Notes under the pieces: generated by a model
Told to the model about the DNA's origin: nothing
The model's input: the letters and a program-made list of their open reading frames with translations, nothing else
Databases searched by the model: none
In this document: piece after piece, positions 10,388 through 20,098 of the stretch
How positions within the stretch are numbered: the first letter of the stretch is position 1
How the letters are laid out: each line of letters starts with the position of its first letter
Position numbers and translations under genes: made by a program
NCBI GenBank assembly: GCA_030789695.1
Contig: CM061135.1
Location: 109,066,301-109,130,300 of the forward strand
DNA length: 64,000 nucleotides
Direction of reading: 5' to 3'
Origin: Scilla litardierei
Taxonomy: Eukaryota > Streptophyta > Magnoliopsida > Asparagales > Asparagaceae

Positions 10388-13300
10388 CTGACCGGATGGC
10401 CGCGCTCGACTTGAGGAGCGGGCCTAGGCCCACCCCTGCGGAGGAGCAGGAGCAAATCCCGGTCACGGACATCGAGGGCCGGTTCGTCTCGATCGGGAGA
10501 GGGCTGAGCCCGGACCTGAGGGGTCAGCTGATCGAATGCCTGGAGGCGAACCTGGACATCTTCGCCTGGTCGCCTGAAGACATGCCCGGCGTGGACCCCC
10601 AGGTGATCGTCCACCAGATCAACGCCGACCCCAACTTCAAACCGGTTAGGCAGAAGAAGCGTAACCTGGGCGGCGAGAAGATGAAGGCAGCCTCCGAGGA
10701 AGTGGAGCGTCTCCTCGATGCCGGCTTCATACGAGAAGTCTGGTACCCGGAGTGGCTGTCGAACGTGGTGATGGTCAAAAAACCCAACGGGAAGTGGCGA
10801 ATGTGCGTGGACTTCAGTGACCTCAACAAGGCCTGCCCCAAGGATAGCTACCCCCTGCCGCGCATCGACCACCTGGTGGACAACGCCTCGGGGTATGAGA
10901 TGCTAAGCTTCATGGACGCCTACTCCGGGTATAATCAAGTCCAGATGGACCCCCGGGACGAAGAGATGACAGCCTTCACGACGGACCGGGGAACCTACTG
11001 CTACAAGAAGATGCCCTTTGGCTTGAAGAACGCGGGGGCCACCTACCAGAGAATGGTCAACAAGGTGTTCAGCTCCCAGATCGGGAGGAACCTAGAAGTC
11101 TACGTCGACGACATGCTTGTCAAGTCAAGGCGACCGGAAGACCACATCGCCGACTTGCGGGAGACCTTCGAGCGGTTGCGGCGACACCACATTCGACTCA
11201 TCCCCGCGAAGTGCACGTTCGGGGTAAGATCTGGCAAATTCTTGGGATTTATGATAACTAACCGTGGTATTGAAGCTAATCCCGATAAGATCGAGGCGCT
11301 AGTCAACATGCGCGAGCCGACGACGATCAAGGAGCTACAGAGGCTGAACGGGCGCATCGTAGCCCTGGGGCGGTTCCTTTCCAAGTCGGCGGAAAGATCG
11401 CTTCCCTTCTTCAAGGTCCTGAGGAAAGCAATCACGGAACCTCCGAGCAATAGGAAGACGATACTCTGGGACGAAGACTGCTCCCGGGCGTTCGGGGACC
11501 TCAAAGAGTATCTCCGCAGCCCCCCTCTCCTGTCCAAACCCCGGGAAGGGGAGTCGCTGAGCCTTTACCTGGCATGCGTGGAGGAAGCTGTAAGTTCGGT
11601 GCTGATCTGGGAAGACGGTGGGGTGCAATGGCCGGTATATTACACGAGCCGGATCTTGAAGGGGGCGGAGGTGCGATACTCGCCCATGGAGAAACTGGCG
11701 TACGCCCTCGTCCTCTCAGCACGAAGGCTCCGACCCTATTTCCAGGCCCACACCATACTGGTCCTGACCGACTCGCAGCTGGAGCAGAACCTCAAGAGAT
11801 TCGACCGAATGGGAAGGATGCTAAACTGGGGAGTGGAACTGAGCGAGTTCGACCTCCGATTCAAACCGCGCACGGCCATCAAAGGACAGGCCCTAGCCGA
11901 CTTCATCGCCGAATGCACGGCAGAAGGAAACGGCCCCCCAGAGGGAGAAGACCGAGGGACGGTAACTGGTCCGCCCCTGTCCTTCCTTTCGGCTGACCAC
12001 TTCCAGCTAGAGGATCCAGGAGCGTGGATAATCCATGTGGACGGGTCGGTAACACAGTCAGGAGGCGGGGCCGAGATTGTGATCCGATCTCCGGAAGGGA
12101 ACATTGTGGAATACGCGTTGCGGTTCGAGTTCCCGGCCACGAACAACGTGGCGGAGTACGAAGCTGTGATCAACGGCCTGAGACTGGCCCTGGAGCTCGG
12201 GGCCGAGACCGTCCGCCTCCTAAGCGACTCGAAGCTCATTGTCAACCAACTCTTAGGGAGCTACGAGGCACGGGAGGAGGCGATGCAGAGATATCTCCCA
12301 GTCGCCAGAGCGGCGATGTCCAAATTCAAGGACGTGGAGGTCTTACACCTCCCACGGTCAGAGAATGCGCGGGCCGATGCGTTGTCAAAGCTGGCCTCGT
12401 CCTCGCCAAAGGAACTGGGCCGCACCATCTACGTAGAGACCCTGCCGTCCCCCAGCACGATGGAGCACGAGGTGATGGCGATCGACCAAGAGCCCACCTG
12501 GATGGACCCGATCATCCGATACCTCACCCACGGAGAGGTGCCGGCCGATAGGGACGAACGCCGAACCCTGGAGAGAAAAGCACTCCGATACCTGATCCAT
12601 GAGGGGACGCTCTACCGGAGACGCTGGACCAAGACGGACATCCTCCCATACCTGAAGTGCATCGGACCGCAAGAAGCTGACTACGTCCTACGGGAGGTTC
12701 ATGACGGGATCTGCGGAAATCACCACGGGGGCAAGATAGTCGCGCAGAAGATCTTAAGGCAGGGGTACTACTGGCCGACCTTGGCCAAAGATGCTACAAG
12801 CTACGTCCAGAAATGCCAAGAATGCCAGAGGTACGCCCACCACATTTCGACTCCTCCGTCAGAGCTCATCCCTATCGTGAGCCCCCTCCCCTTTGCGAAA
12901 TGGGGGCTCGACATCCTCAGACCGTTCAAACCAGGACGAGGGCAGCGGAAGCACCTGATCGTGGCAGTGGACTACTTCACCAAATGGATCGAGGCCGAGC
13001 CGTTGGCAACCATCACGTGGAAGAAAGCGAAAAGCTTCGTGTGGAATTCCATCATTTCCCGATTCGGAGTACCACGGGCCATCGTCACAGACAACGGGAA
13101 GCAGTTCGATTCTGCAGGGTTTAAAGATTTTTGCGAGGAATGGGGAATCAAGCTCCTCTTTGCCTCGGTGGCACACCCCCAGACCAACGGGATGGCAGAA
13201 GCGGCCAACAAGTGTATCATAGAGCCCCTCCGGAAGAAAGTGAAAGACGCCGAAGGGAACTGGCCGGAAGAGCTCCCCGGGATACTCTGGTCATACCGGA

Positions 13301-13746
13301 CGACCCACAAGGAGGCTACTGGCGAGACCCCCTTCATGCTCACCTACGGGGCCGAGGCGGTGGTACCGATCGAATTGGGTGAAGAATCTCTTCGCCTCAA
13401 GTACTTTGACGAAGACCGGAACTCGCAGGGCCTAGGGCTCAGCCTTGAGCTCCTCGACGAGCGACGAGAGCAGTCACTAGCCACCATCGTCCGCCAAAAG
13501 CAGAAGGTGGCCCGATACTACAACACTCGGGTGCGGGGGAGAAGCTTCCACCTCGGGGACCTGGTCCTCCGGAAAGCAGGCTTCACCACCGATACCGCTC
13601 GCAAAGGGAAGCTCGCGGCTAGATGGGAGGGACCCTACAAAGTTGTCGAGGTCCTCGGACCCGCAGCCTACCAACTAGCCGACATGGAAGGGAGAGTTCT
13701 CACTCACACTTGGAATACAGAACATTTACGCAAATACTTTCAATAG
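10309..13746 (+). CDS. pol: Tat-like Pol: reverse transcriptase, RNase H (two), integrase
   Basis: 1145 codons without a stop. RT: KPNGKWRMCVDF near residue 157 and the catalytic YVDD at 265-268. First RNase H (about 417-540) looks degenerate, with YLACVEEAV where an active-site Asp is expected. Second, archaeal-type RNase H (about 573-700) keeps all four acids: D578, E616, D640, D690. Integrase: zinc finger H798/H806 and C836-x2-C839, then the DDE core D868, D928 and E964 with a D-x35-E spacing, and a basic C-terminal part. Dual RNase H is diagnostic of the Tat lineage. This protein makes cDNA and inserts it. It lacks its own gag/PR frame link, but the domains look functional. Confidence 0.95.
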   Translation: MGQVEDDAGRPNTCYQLAEEGPEDRLADRMAALDLRSGPRPTPAEEQEQIPVTDIEGRFVSIGRGLSPDLRGQLIECLEANLDIFAWSPEDMPGVDPQVIVHQINADPNFKPVRQKKRNLGGEKMKAASEEVERLLDAGFIREVWYPEWLSNVVMVKKPNGKWRMCVDFSDLNKACPKDSYPLPRIDHLVDNASGYEMLSFMDAYSGYNQVQMDPRDEEMTAFTTDRGTYCYKKMPFGLKNAGATYQRMVNKVFSSQIGRNLEVYVDDMLVKSRRPEDHIADLRETFERLRRHHIRLIPAKCTFGVRSGKFLGFMITNRGIEANPDKIEALVNMREPTTIKELQRLNGRIVALGRFLSKSAERSLPFFKVLRKAITEPPSNRKTILWDEDCSRAFGDLKEYLRSPPLLSKPREGESLSLYLACVEEAVSSVLIWEDGGVQWPVYYTSRILKGAEVRYSPMEKLAYALVLSARRLRPYFQAHTILVLTDSQLEQNLKRFDRMGRMLNWGVELSEFDLRFKPRTAIKGQALADFIAECTAEGNGPPEGEDRGTVTGPPLSFLSADHFQLEDPGAWIIHVDGSVTQSGGGAEIVIRSPEGNIVEYALRFEFPATNNVAEYEAVINGLRLALELGAETVRLLSDSKLIVNQLLGSYEAREEAMQRYLPVARAAMSKFKDVEVLHLPRSENARADALSKLASSSPKELGRTIYVETLPSPSTMEHEVMAIDQEPTWMDPIIRYLTHGEVPADRDERRTLERKALRYLIHEGTLYRRRWTKTDILPYLKCIGPQEADYVLREVHDGICGNHHGGKIVAQKILRQGYYWPTLAKDATSYVQKCQECQRYAHHISTPPSELIPIVSPLPFAKWGLDILRPFKPGRGQRKHLIVAVDYFTKWIEAEPLATITWKKAKSFVWNSIISRFGVPRAIVTDNGKQFDSAGFKDFCEEWGIKLLFASVAHPQTNGMAEAANKCIIEPLRKKVKDAEGNWPEELPGILWSYRTTHKEATGETPFMLTYGAEAVVPIELGEESLRLKYFDEDRNSQGLGLSLELLDERREQSLATIVRQKQKVARYYNTRVRGRSFHLGDLVLRKAGFTTDTARKGKLAARWEGPYKVVEVLGPAAYQLADMEGRVLTHTWNTEHLRKYFQ

Positions 13747-13854
13747 ATGTATCACTTCCTATAAAATAAATTTGTTTTAAATTCATTCCTTTCCAGATAA
13801 AGCAAAAAGGTATACAGAGGGATACACGAAGAGGTCGAGGGGCATTCCCCTCCC

Positions 13855-15998
13855 TCATTTTACTCCGGGGGCACCGGGGGAGCCACAGGCTGGCAGCTCA
13901 CTAGGGTCTCCCCCCTCACTCCGTCCGGCGTCAGAGTACATCCGAAGTTTCTCGAAGTTAATCCCCGAGAGCGGGAACTTCTCTTGGATCTCGGACTGGC
14001 ACCGGGCGAAGCCCTTCTCGTACGCCTTCGATAAGGCGGTCTCCACAAAGGAGGTGGCATACTCCGCCACGGCATCCTGAGCGATCCGGGCCGGATCTAC
14101 CTCCTTGAGCCCACGCAGCCGGGCCTCTAAGGTCTCGACCTGGCGTTGGTGCTCCGCCCTCTCCTTCTCGATCTCCCGGGATTTCTCCACGAGTTGGGCT
14201 GCAAGGGCCCTCGCCTGCTCCTCCGCCGCATCTAGACGATCGGAGAGCTCCGAGGCTTCGGGGGCCACAGCCAGGTCGGGGATCTGCTTGACTCCTCCAG
14301 ACGCATCGACATCTTTTAAAAGGGAGGCGAGCCATGTCTCGGCCTCGGACTTCGCGGCCAGAGCCACGGCTCTCTCACGATCCGCCGCCTCCAGGGCAGA
14401 GGACAGCTCAGTTATGCGGGAGTTCAGGGATTGGACCCGCGCTTCCTCCAACTGACCAGCTTCCTCCTCCTCCTCGCCAGGGACCTCAGGGCCTAGCCCA
14501 GCCACGGATTTGGCTTTGGGAAGAGCCGCGAATTGGCGCCTCATCGAGAGGCCCACCGAGGACAACTGTGCCAAAGCAACGAAGGTAAGATAGCAAAAGC
14601 AGCTGGAGAACGGGGGGACAAGCAGAGACACACTACCTGTTGACCAGCCTGGATCACGAAGGTAGCCAAGCAATCACCTCTGACTCCGTCCAACACCGTC
14701 TGGTCGGGAGGGAGACAACAGTTCTCGGCCACTCGAGCGGCGGCTCCACGGCTCGAGAACACCGACTCCTTCTCACCCACTGGAAAGCGTGGACAAAGAA
14801 GACCCTCCCCTGACGAAGGGAACTCGCCAGGAGCGGAGCGGAACTCCCCAAGATACCGACTGTAAGCATCAGGGAGAGAGCCGTCCGGAAGAGGTGAAGG
14901 GCCGGCCCACGGCCAAGCAACCTCAACGGGAGCAGGATGAGGTCGGTCAGCGGCCGACTGAACGTCGACCTCCTCGACCCCCTCACGGAGCCACTTGGGA
15001 GATCCCTGCAAGGGGAGAGAAGGAGACGACATCTTCTTTCGCTTCGAGCCTCCGGATGCGGTCACAACCCGCTGCTTCTTCCGGACCGCCAACACATGGT
15101 CCCTTCTGCGCGGATCCGGGTTTGGGGCCTGCACGGGAGCGCTGGCGGGAGAAGGACCGGGAGGGAACCCACCTGCACTCAAAGAATAAATGAGAGACAG
15201 AGCAGAACCTGGGCGACCTCGAAGGGCGAACGCTCGGAGCAGCTTACCTAGGGGCCACACCGTCTTACGCAAATTGAGATCACTAAAGAGGAAGTCGATC
15301 GAGCGCTCCCTCGGAGGAATTGCCAACATGTCCCTCGCCGTCTGCTGCTCAGCGACCGTCGGCTCACCCAGATTAGGAACAACGGCACCGGCTGCCACCC
15401 ACCGTGCCGGGAAGTGTACGCTCGAGGGGAATGTGACGAACACGTATTCCCCCTTCCAGCGTTTCAGAGAGCTCGGCAACCCCAGCACCAGGGACATCTT
15501 CGGGCGGGCGCTGATGTAAATCCACGCCCCCGATTGGTGGAGGCTCAGGCGGTAGAACTGGGCAAAGAGGCGGAGAGAGGGCACCACACCCTTCAGCATG
15601 CAGACGACAACGAACCCGACGAGGATCCGGACGGCGTTGGGACAGAATTGACACAAGCACACATTGTGGGCCTGAAGGAACTCAACGATAAAAGGATGAA
15701 GCGGGAAACGGAGCCTGAAGTGGAAGCACTTCTCATATATTCCGACCTCGTTAGGACCTGGAGAGCAGATCCGCTCGTCAGCCCCAGGGGCACGAGCCGA
15801 GTAGGGCGGAAGCAGATAGGAGGAGCGCATGCTCCCGATGGCGGTGGCACAGATCGACGAAGGCCACGCCAAGACCTCAGAAGGAACCCCTGAAAGATCA
15901 TCCCCGTGCTGACTAATCGCCGAAGGAGTGCCACCCGCCAGATCTGGAGCCGCATCGCGCTCCGACCGAACCGAACCCGTGGCAGAGGAAGACGACAT
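13855..15998 (-). CDS. spliced antisense gene (aORF) of the Tat-like element, about 690 aa
   Basis: Two minus-strand frames lie between integrase and the 3' LTR. Exon 1 is 15998-14637 (454 codons, starting MSSSSATGS). Exon 2 is 14565-13855 (236 codons plus stop). The intron (14636-14566, 71 bp) has GTAGTG at its start and GGCACAG at its end and is phase 0, so the frame runs on. Residues about 95-250 (HPFIVEFLQAHNVCLCQF, NAVRILVGFVVVC) resemble the 'putative gypsy-type transposon' family (Pfam Transposase_28) by my recollection. Exon 2 encodes a long Ala/Glu/Arg-rich coiled coil. Extra antisense ORFs at this place are known from Tat-lineage elements; their role is unknown. No stop interrupts either exon in this young copy. 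Confidence 0.75.
14566..14636 (-). other. predicted intron of the antisense gene
   Basis: GT...AG intron of 71 bp, phase 0, joining the two long minus-strand frames. The donor reads CAG/GTAGTG and the acceptor GGCACAG/TTG. Reading through it would end exon 1's frame 31 codons later, while splicing adds the coiled-coil tail. Confidence 0.7.
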
Positions 15999-16296
15999 GG
16001 GGCAGAGCTCAGACAGAAGGGGGATCAGCGCAAAGAAGAAAGACGATGGGATGGCGGCTCACGAATCCCTCGGCTTCTCCACTTAAAGCGACTCCGCGAG
16101 CGGCAGGGATAAGCTTGCCGCTACACGTGGCAACATCTGAAGGCCGACGGCGCTTCGGAAGCCGCGCCTTAAAAACATCGAACGGGCTAACTCATGATGA
16201 CGACTAATAAATGAGTCGGCATCGACTGGAGAGCCTGTCAAATCGGCAGAGGTCACATCGGCCGAGCCGAACCTGCCGAGGCCGATCAACCCGACC

Positions 16297-16308
16297 GATG
16301 GGGGCAAT
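16297..16308 (+). other. polypurine tract of the Tat-like element
   Basis: GATGGGGGCAAT lies immediately before the 3' LTR. It would prime plus-strand DNA synthesis. The same core lies next to the 3' LTR of the minus-strand element at 18785-18800. Confidence 0.85.
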
Positions 16309-17253
16309 TGTTACGCCTATTTGACCGAGACCCATAAAGCACGAGCCCAAGAGCCCATCTGCATCCTCAAAGCCCATTCGACAAAGGCCCTACAAGGGAT
16401 CTTCTCGAAACGTCGATCCGACCCGGCCCCAATAACCCGTTGGTCGCTCGCCCACTCCTGCGAAAACCGCTCCCCCGGACACGCGACCACTAAAGGGCGA
16501 TAATGGGGAGGTGCTGGCAGGGCGGAGAGGGCGGCGGCTTGAGGGGACTGATGGGACACGATCGACGGCGGGCGTGGGACGTGGGCCAGAGCCAATCACA
16601 CTGGGAGCTCTACAAAAGGGTCAGGAAGACGACGAAGAAAGGGACCGCATCTCAGGTAACAAAACCTAAGGTACTCCATCAACGACCTCGTTCCCCCAAT
16701 TCATCTCCTTCCTCCCCCGCTCGCACCGAGAGTCGCCGTCACGATCTCCTCACGAGTCGGACCGTCTCCGCCGGGCCTCCTTTCTCAGATCTCTATCTGA
16801 CTTAGGCATCGGAGGGGATTTGGCCGGAACCAAGGTCCGGCCCCCTGACGAGCGTTCTCGTCTGCGCAGGTGGACAACAGATCAACGGGCCGAGGCTACC
16901 CCTCGCCCCTCTCCAACCAATCGATCAACCGGACAGTGAGGCTTCCCCTCAACGTCAGCCTGCAGTGGCCGAACACGTCCTACCAAGGCCGAGCATCCTA
17001 ATCGAGTCCGAGACTCACCTTCGCCACCCGTCGGCCGTGCATCTACCCGGGCGACTGAGGCTACCCCTCGTCCCCCTACCAGTCGAGGCCGAGCATTCCT
17101 GTCCGAGACCGAGCGTCTCAACCAGGGCCGAGGCTACCCCTCGCCCCTTCTACACCGATTCGAAGCCCCCGAGGGACCCGAAGCGGGTCCCTCGACCACG
17201 TTGACCGGGTTCTCCACGGTCAACGCTTTGTAGTGAGAAAACACTCTGAAACA
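16309..17253 (+). repeat. 3' LTR of the Tat-like element
   Basis: 945 bp, TGTTACGCC...GAAACA, followed by the target duplication AGTAC (17254-17258). It differs from the 5' LTR at about seven bases by eye. Confidence 0.95.
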
Positions 17254-17258
17254 AGTAC

Positions 17259-17654
17259 ATGCCAGATACGACATGGCTATATGATGGGAGCATCCATGCC
17301 AGAGAGGCCCACGAAAAAGATCATCTTGGCAATTGGTAGAGTGCTCCTTCGACAGGGGTTTGTCATAAGTTCAACGACATCTCATGAAGTATTGATAGTG
17401 TGTTTTCTCCAGATATGTCATTGGGTGAAGTTATCCACCGTATTCATTCTAGGAAGGGAAAGAATCTTCAATCGGAAGGGGCCTCAAGACATTGTCATCA
17501 TACACAATCATTGGTTACTCAATGGCTACTCTCCGGTAGTGTAGTTGCACGAAAGTCGCTAAAACAATATGCCATGTATTTTATCACATGATTCACATTT
17601 GCACACTGCCCTCATCTCAATGTAAATTCTATCTTGCTAGTACATAAATCATTG
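17259..17654. other. short flanking stretch, no recognisable gene
   Basis: About 400 bp between two gypsy insertions, continuous with 6923-8747 once the Tat-like element is removed. An open frame of about 100 codons on the plus strand (17233-17544) starts inside the LTR and matches nothing I recognise. Confidence 0.4.
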
Positions 17655-17659
17655 GTTTA

Positions 17660-18784
17660 TGTTTACGCGTGTTTTTTCTACCCGTAAATCGATAGTATGG
17701 AGGCCCGGAGGGTGCGGGGTCAACGCGATCAAAAGGGGACACGCGGGACCCCCGCGTTTGCTGTAGCAGCCACGTGGGACGGAGATGACCCTTGAGGTCG
17801 GTCGTGTGCACGTTCGCTTGGGCAGGAAGGTGCGGTTACGTTCTTCGGCGCGCCGAGGGGTAGCCTCGACGGGACGGCAACCTCCGGGATCGGTTGAAGG
17901 CGGGGTCGCTCGGTGAGGGATGCGCGGACCCTCGTGCCGGCTTGTCGAGGGGTGGCCTCAGCAGAGCGACGACCTGGTGATGGAGACGAGCAAACTCGGG
18001 TATGATGGCGCTCGGCTCCGGCTGGGAAGACGCTGAGGGGAAGCCTCGGCATCGCTAGATCTCCTGAACCTGAATAGACGAGAGAGCTCGTCAGGGGGGT
18101 CGGACCTTGGTTCCGACCGAATCCCCTCCGATGCCAAAGTCAGATCGGGTCTGATAGATGCTCGACGGGATCGGACTTGGTTCACGGAGAGACCAAGCCC
18201 CGATCCTCGGACCGAGCTTCGGAGGAGAAATATTCAAGATGGAAGAAGGTGTAAGAGTGTTTAGTACGTGATACCATTGCTGTAGATCACTGAGATCGCC
18301 CCCTCGTGATGATGCCTCCCCCCTCTTCATATAGGCGAGTCCCATAGTAATGGGCCATGATGAGACATCATGGTCGCTATTGATGAGGTCGTGTTTAATG
18401 GGCCATGTTGACCCCCATTATTGCCATGCTTTATGGAGGGATAAATGCCATGAAGGTGGAGTGATGGCATTGAATGTGGCCGGCATTATTAGGGAGTGAT
18501 GGCCATGAAGTCGGTTTCCATATTTGGCGAGCCATGAAGGTGGCTGCCATAATTGGCGGATCATGATGACACTGGACGGTTGCCATACTTGGCGTAGGCT
18601 TCCTCGATTTGGGCCTCGACTTCCTCCACTACGGAAGTGGGCAGTCTTTTGGGCCTTTGTCTTGGGCGGATAAGCGTGGCCCGCCCGTGAGATCTCTGGG
18701 TCCAGGGCCCCAAGGCCGTTGCAGGCCGGTTGACCGGTCGTCATTGACTTGGCTCTTCCGGGCCCGGTCAAAATAGTCGTAACA
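17660..18784 (-). repeat. 3' LTR of the non-autonomous element
   Basis: 1125 bp, minus-strand TGTTACGAC...CGTAAACA, the same length as 23020-24144. A TATA-like CTATATGAAG lies on the minus strand at 18325-18334. Confidence 0.9.
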
Positions 18785-18800
18785 ATTGCCCCCATCTTCC
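18785..18800 (-). other. polypurine tract of the non-autonomous element
   Basis: Minus-strand GGAAGATGGGGGCAAT directly precedes the 3' LTR. It has the same GATGGGGGCAAT core as the coding element's tract at 16297-16308. Confidence 0.85.
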
Positions 18801-18925
18801 GAGCTCTACCATTGTTAAGGATGAGGTCGGGAGATGTAGTATAAGGGGGGAGAAGTTGCTTTCTCTGTAAAGTTTTTGGTCCGTCTTGCGGAGTTGGCTA
18901 GATCGTCGGTCCGAGATTCGTTCGG

Positions 18926-19545
18926 TTACGAGAGGAGTCTCCCCTCGACTTACGGCCGACGAAGGAGTAGGTCGACTAGCTGGGGGAGTTGTCCCCAGCA
19001 CTGAGATTGAGCTCGTCTGTTTGGTGACGAGGGGAGTTGCCCCTCGACTCACGGCTGACGAAAGAGATTCGTTCAGTGACGAGGGGAGTTGCCCCTCGAC
19101 TTACGGCTGACGAAGGAGATCCGTTCGGTGAGCTCGTCTGTTTGGTGGCGAGGGGAGTTGCCCCTTGACCACGGCTGATGAAAGAGATTCGTTCAGTGGC
19201 GAGGGGAGTTGCCCCTCGACTTACGGCCGACGAAGGAGATTCGTTCGGTGGTGAGGGGAGTTGCCCCTCGACTTACGGCCGACGAAGGAGATTCGTTCGA
19301 TGGCGAGGGGAGTTGCCCCTCAACTTACGGCCGACGAAGGAGATTCGTTTGGTGGCGAGGGGAGTTGCCCCTCGACTTACGACCGACGAAGGAGATTCGT
19401 TCGATGGCGAGGGGAGTTGCCCCTCGACTTACGGCCGACGAAGGAGTGAGTCGGCTAACAGGGGGAGTTGCCCCGGCCCTTCGACCGATTCGTTCGTTCG
19501 GTGGCGAGGGGAGTTGCCCCTCGACTTACGGCCGACGAAGAAGTG
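18926..19545. repeat. tandem array, 52-bp unit
   Basis: GAGGGGAGTTGCCCCTC recurs at 19029, 19081, 19150, 19201, 19253, 19305, 19357, 19409 and 19505, mostly 52 bp apart, with degenerate copies at about 18926 and 19461. Each unit contains a small hairpin (GAGGGG/CCCCTC) and ACTTACGGCCGACGAAGGAG. It lies near the 3' end of the element, where Tat-lineage elements are known to carry tandem repeats that can seed satellites. The long open frames through it are caused by the repeats. Confidence 0.9.
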
Positions 19546-19655
19546 AGGACCTTGTGAATGCTTTCGAAGATTCCATGGTGGCGCTCTGCCACTACTTCGT
19601 CCAGCTTGGGTTGATGCCGGAGCTGTTCGGCAAGCGAGAATCCAGCAACACGATT

Positions 19656-20098
19656 GGTGGTGTTTCGGCCAGATCGGCTCTGCCACGGTCAGGGGAGCGG
19701 TCTGTATGCTCGGACTCGGACGGTGGTGCTTCGGCCAGATCGGCTCGGCCATGGTCGGGGGAGCAGCCGGGATGCTCGAACTCAGACGGTGGTTCTTCGG
19801 CCAGATCGTCTCGGCCACGGTCGGAGGAGCGGTCGAGATGCTCGAACTCGGACGGTGGTTCTTCGGCCAGATCGGCTCGGCCACAGTCGGGGGAGCGGTC
19901 TGTATGCTCGGACTCGGATGGTGGTGCTTCGGCCAGATCGGCTCGGCCACAGTCAGAGGAGCGGCCTGGATGCTCGAACTCAGACGGTGGTGCTTCGACC
20001 AGATCGGCTCGGCCACGGTCGGAGGAGCGGTCGGGATGCTCGAACTCGGACGGTGGTGCTTCGGCCAGATCGGCTCGGCCACGGTCAGGGGAGCTGCT
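19656..20098. repeat. tandem array, 66-bp unit, about 6.7 copies
   Basis: Units start at 19656, 19722, 19788, 19854, 19920, 19986 and 20052, exactly 66 bp apart, each with TTCGGCCAGATCGGCTCGG or a close variant. The unit is a multiple of three, so several frames on both strands stay open; I do not regard them as genes. Confidence 0.95.

Larger units (their letters stand above)
8753..17253 (+). mobile_element. Tat-like Ty3/gypsy retrotransposon, complete but gag-deleted, 8.5 kb
   Basis: The boundaries are firm: two 945-bp LTRs starting TGTTACGCC and ending GAAACA, and a 5-bp target duplication AGTAC at 8748-8752 and 17254-17258. By eye the LTRs differ at about seven positions, so the insertion is recent. 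The primer site matches the tRNA-Asp-type site TGGCGCCGTCTGTGGGAA used by Tat-lineage elements. Internal order is PR, RT, RNase H, a second archaeal-type RNase H, integrase, then an antisense gene. Gag is almost absent and a frame break separates PR from RT, so this copy is not autonomous as it stands. It is far more GC-rich than its surroundings. Confidence 0.95.

Noticed and set aside
10384..13674. Minus- and plus-strand frames of 65-175 codons overlapping pol
   Set aside because: Shadow frames of a GC-rich coding region; pol alone has recognisable domains.
17233..17591. Possible host gene between the two gypsy insertions
   Set aside because: The frame begins inside an LTR and shows no domain or splice pattern I can support.
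19029..19545. CRISPR-like regular spacing
   Set aside because: The 52-bp units are contiguous with no unique spacers, inside a plant LTR retrotransposon.
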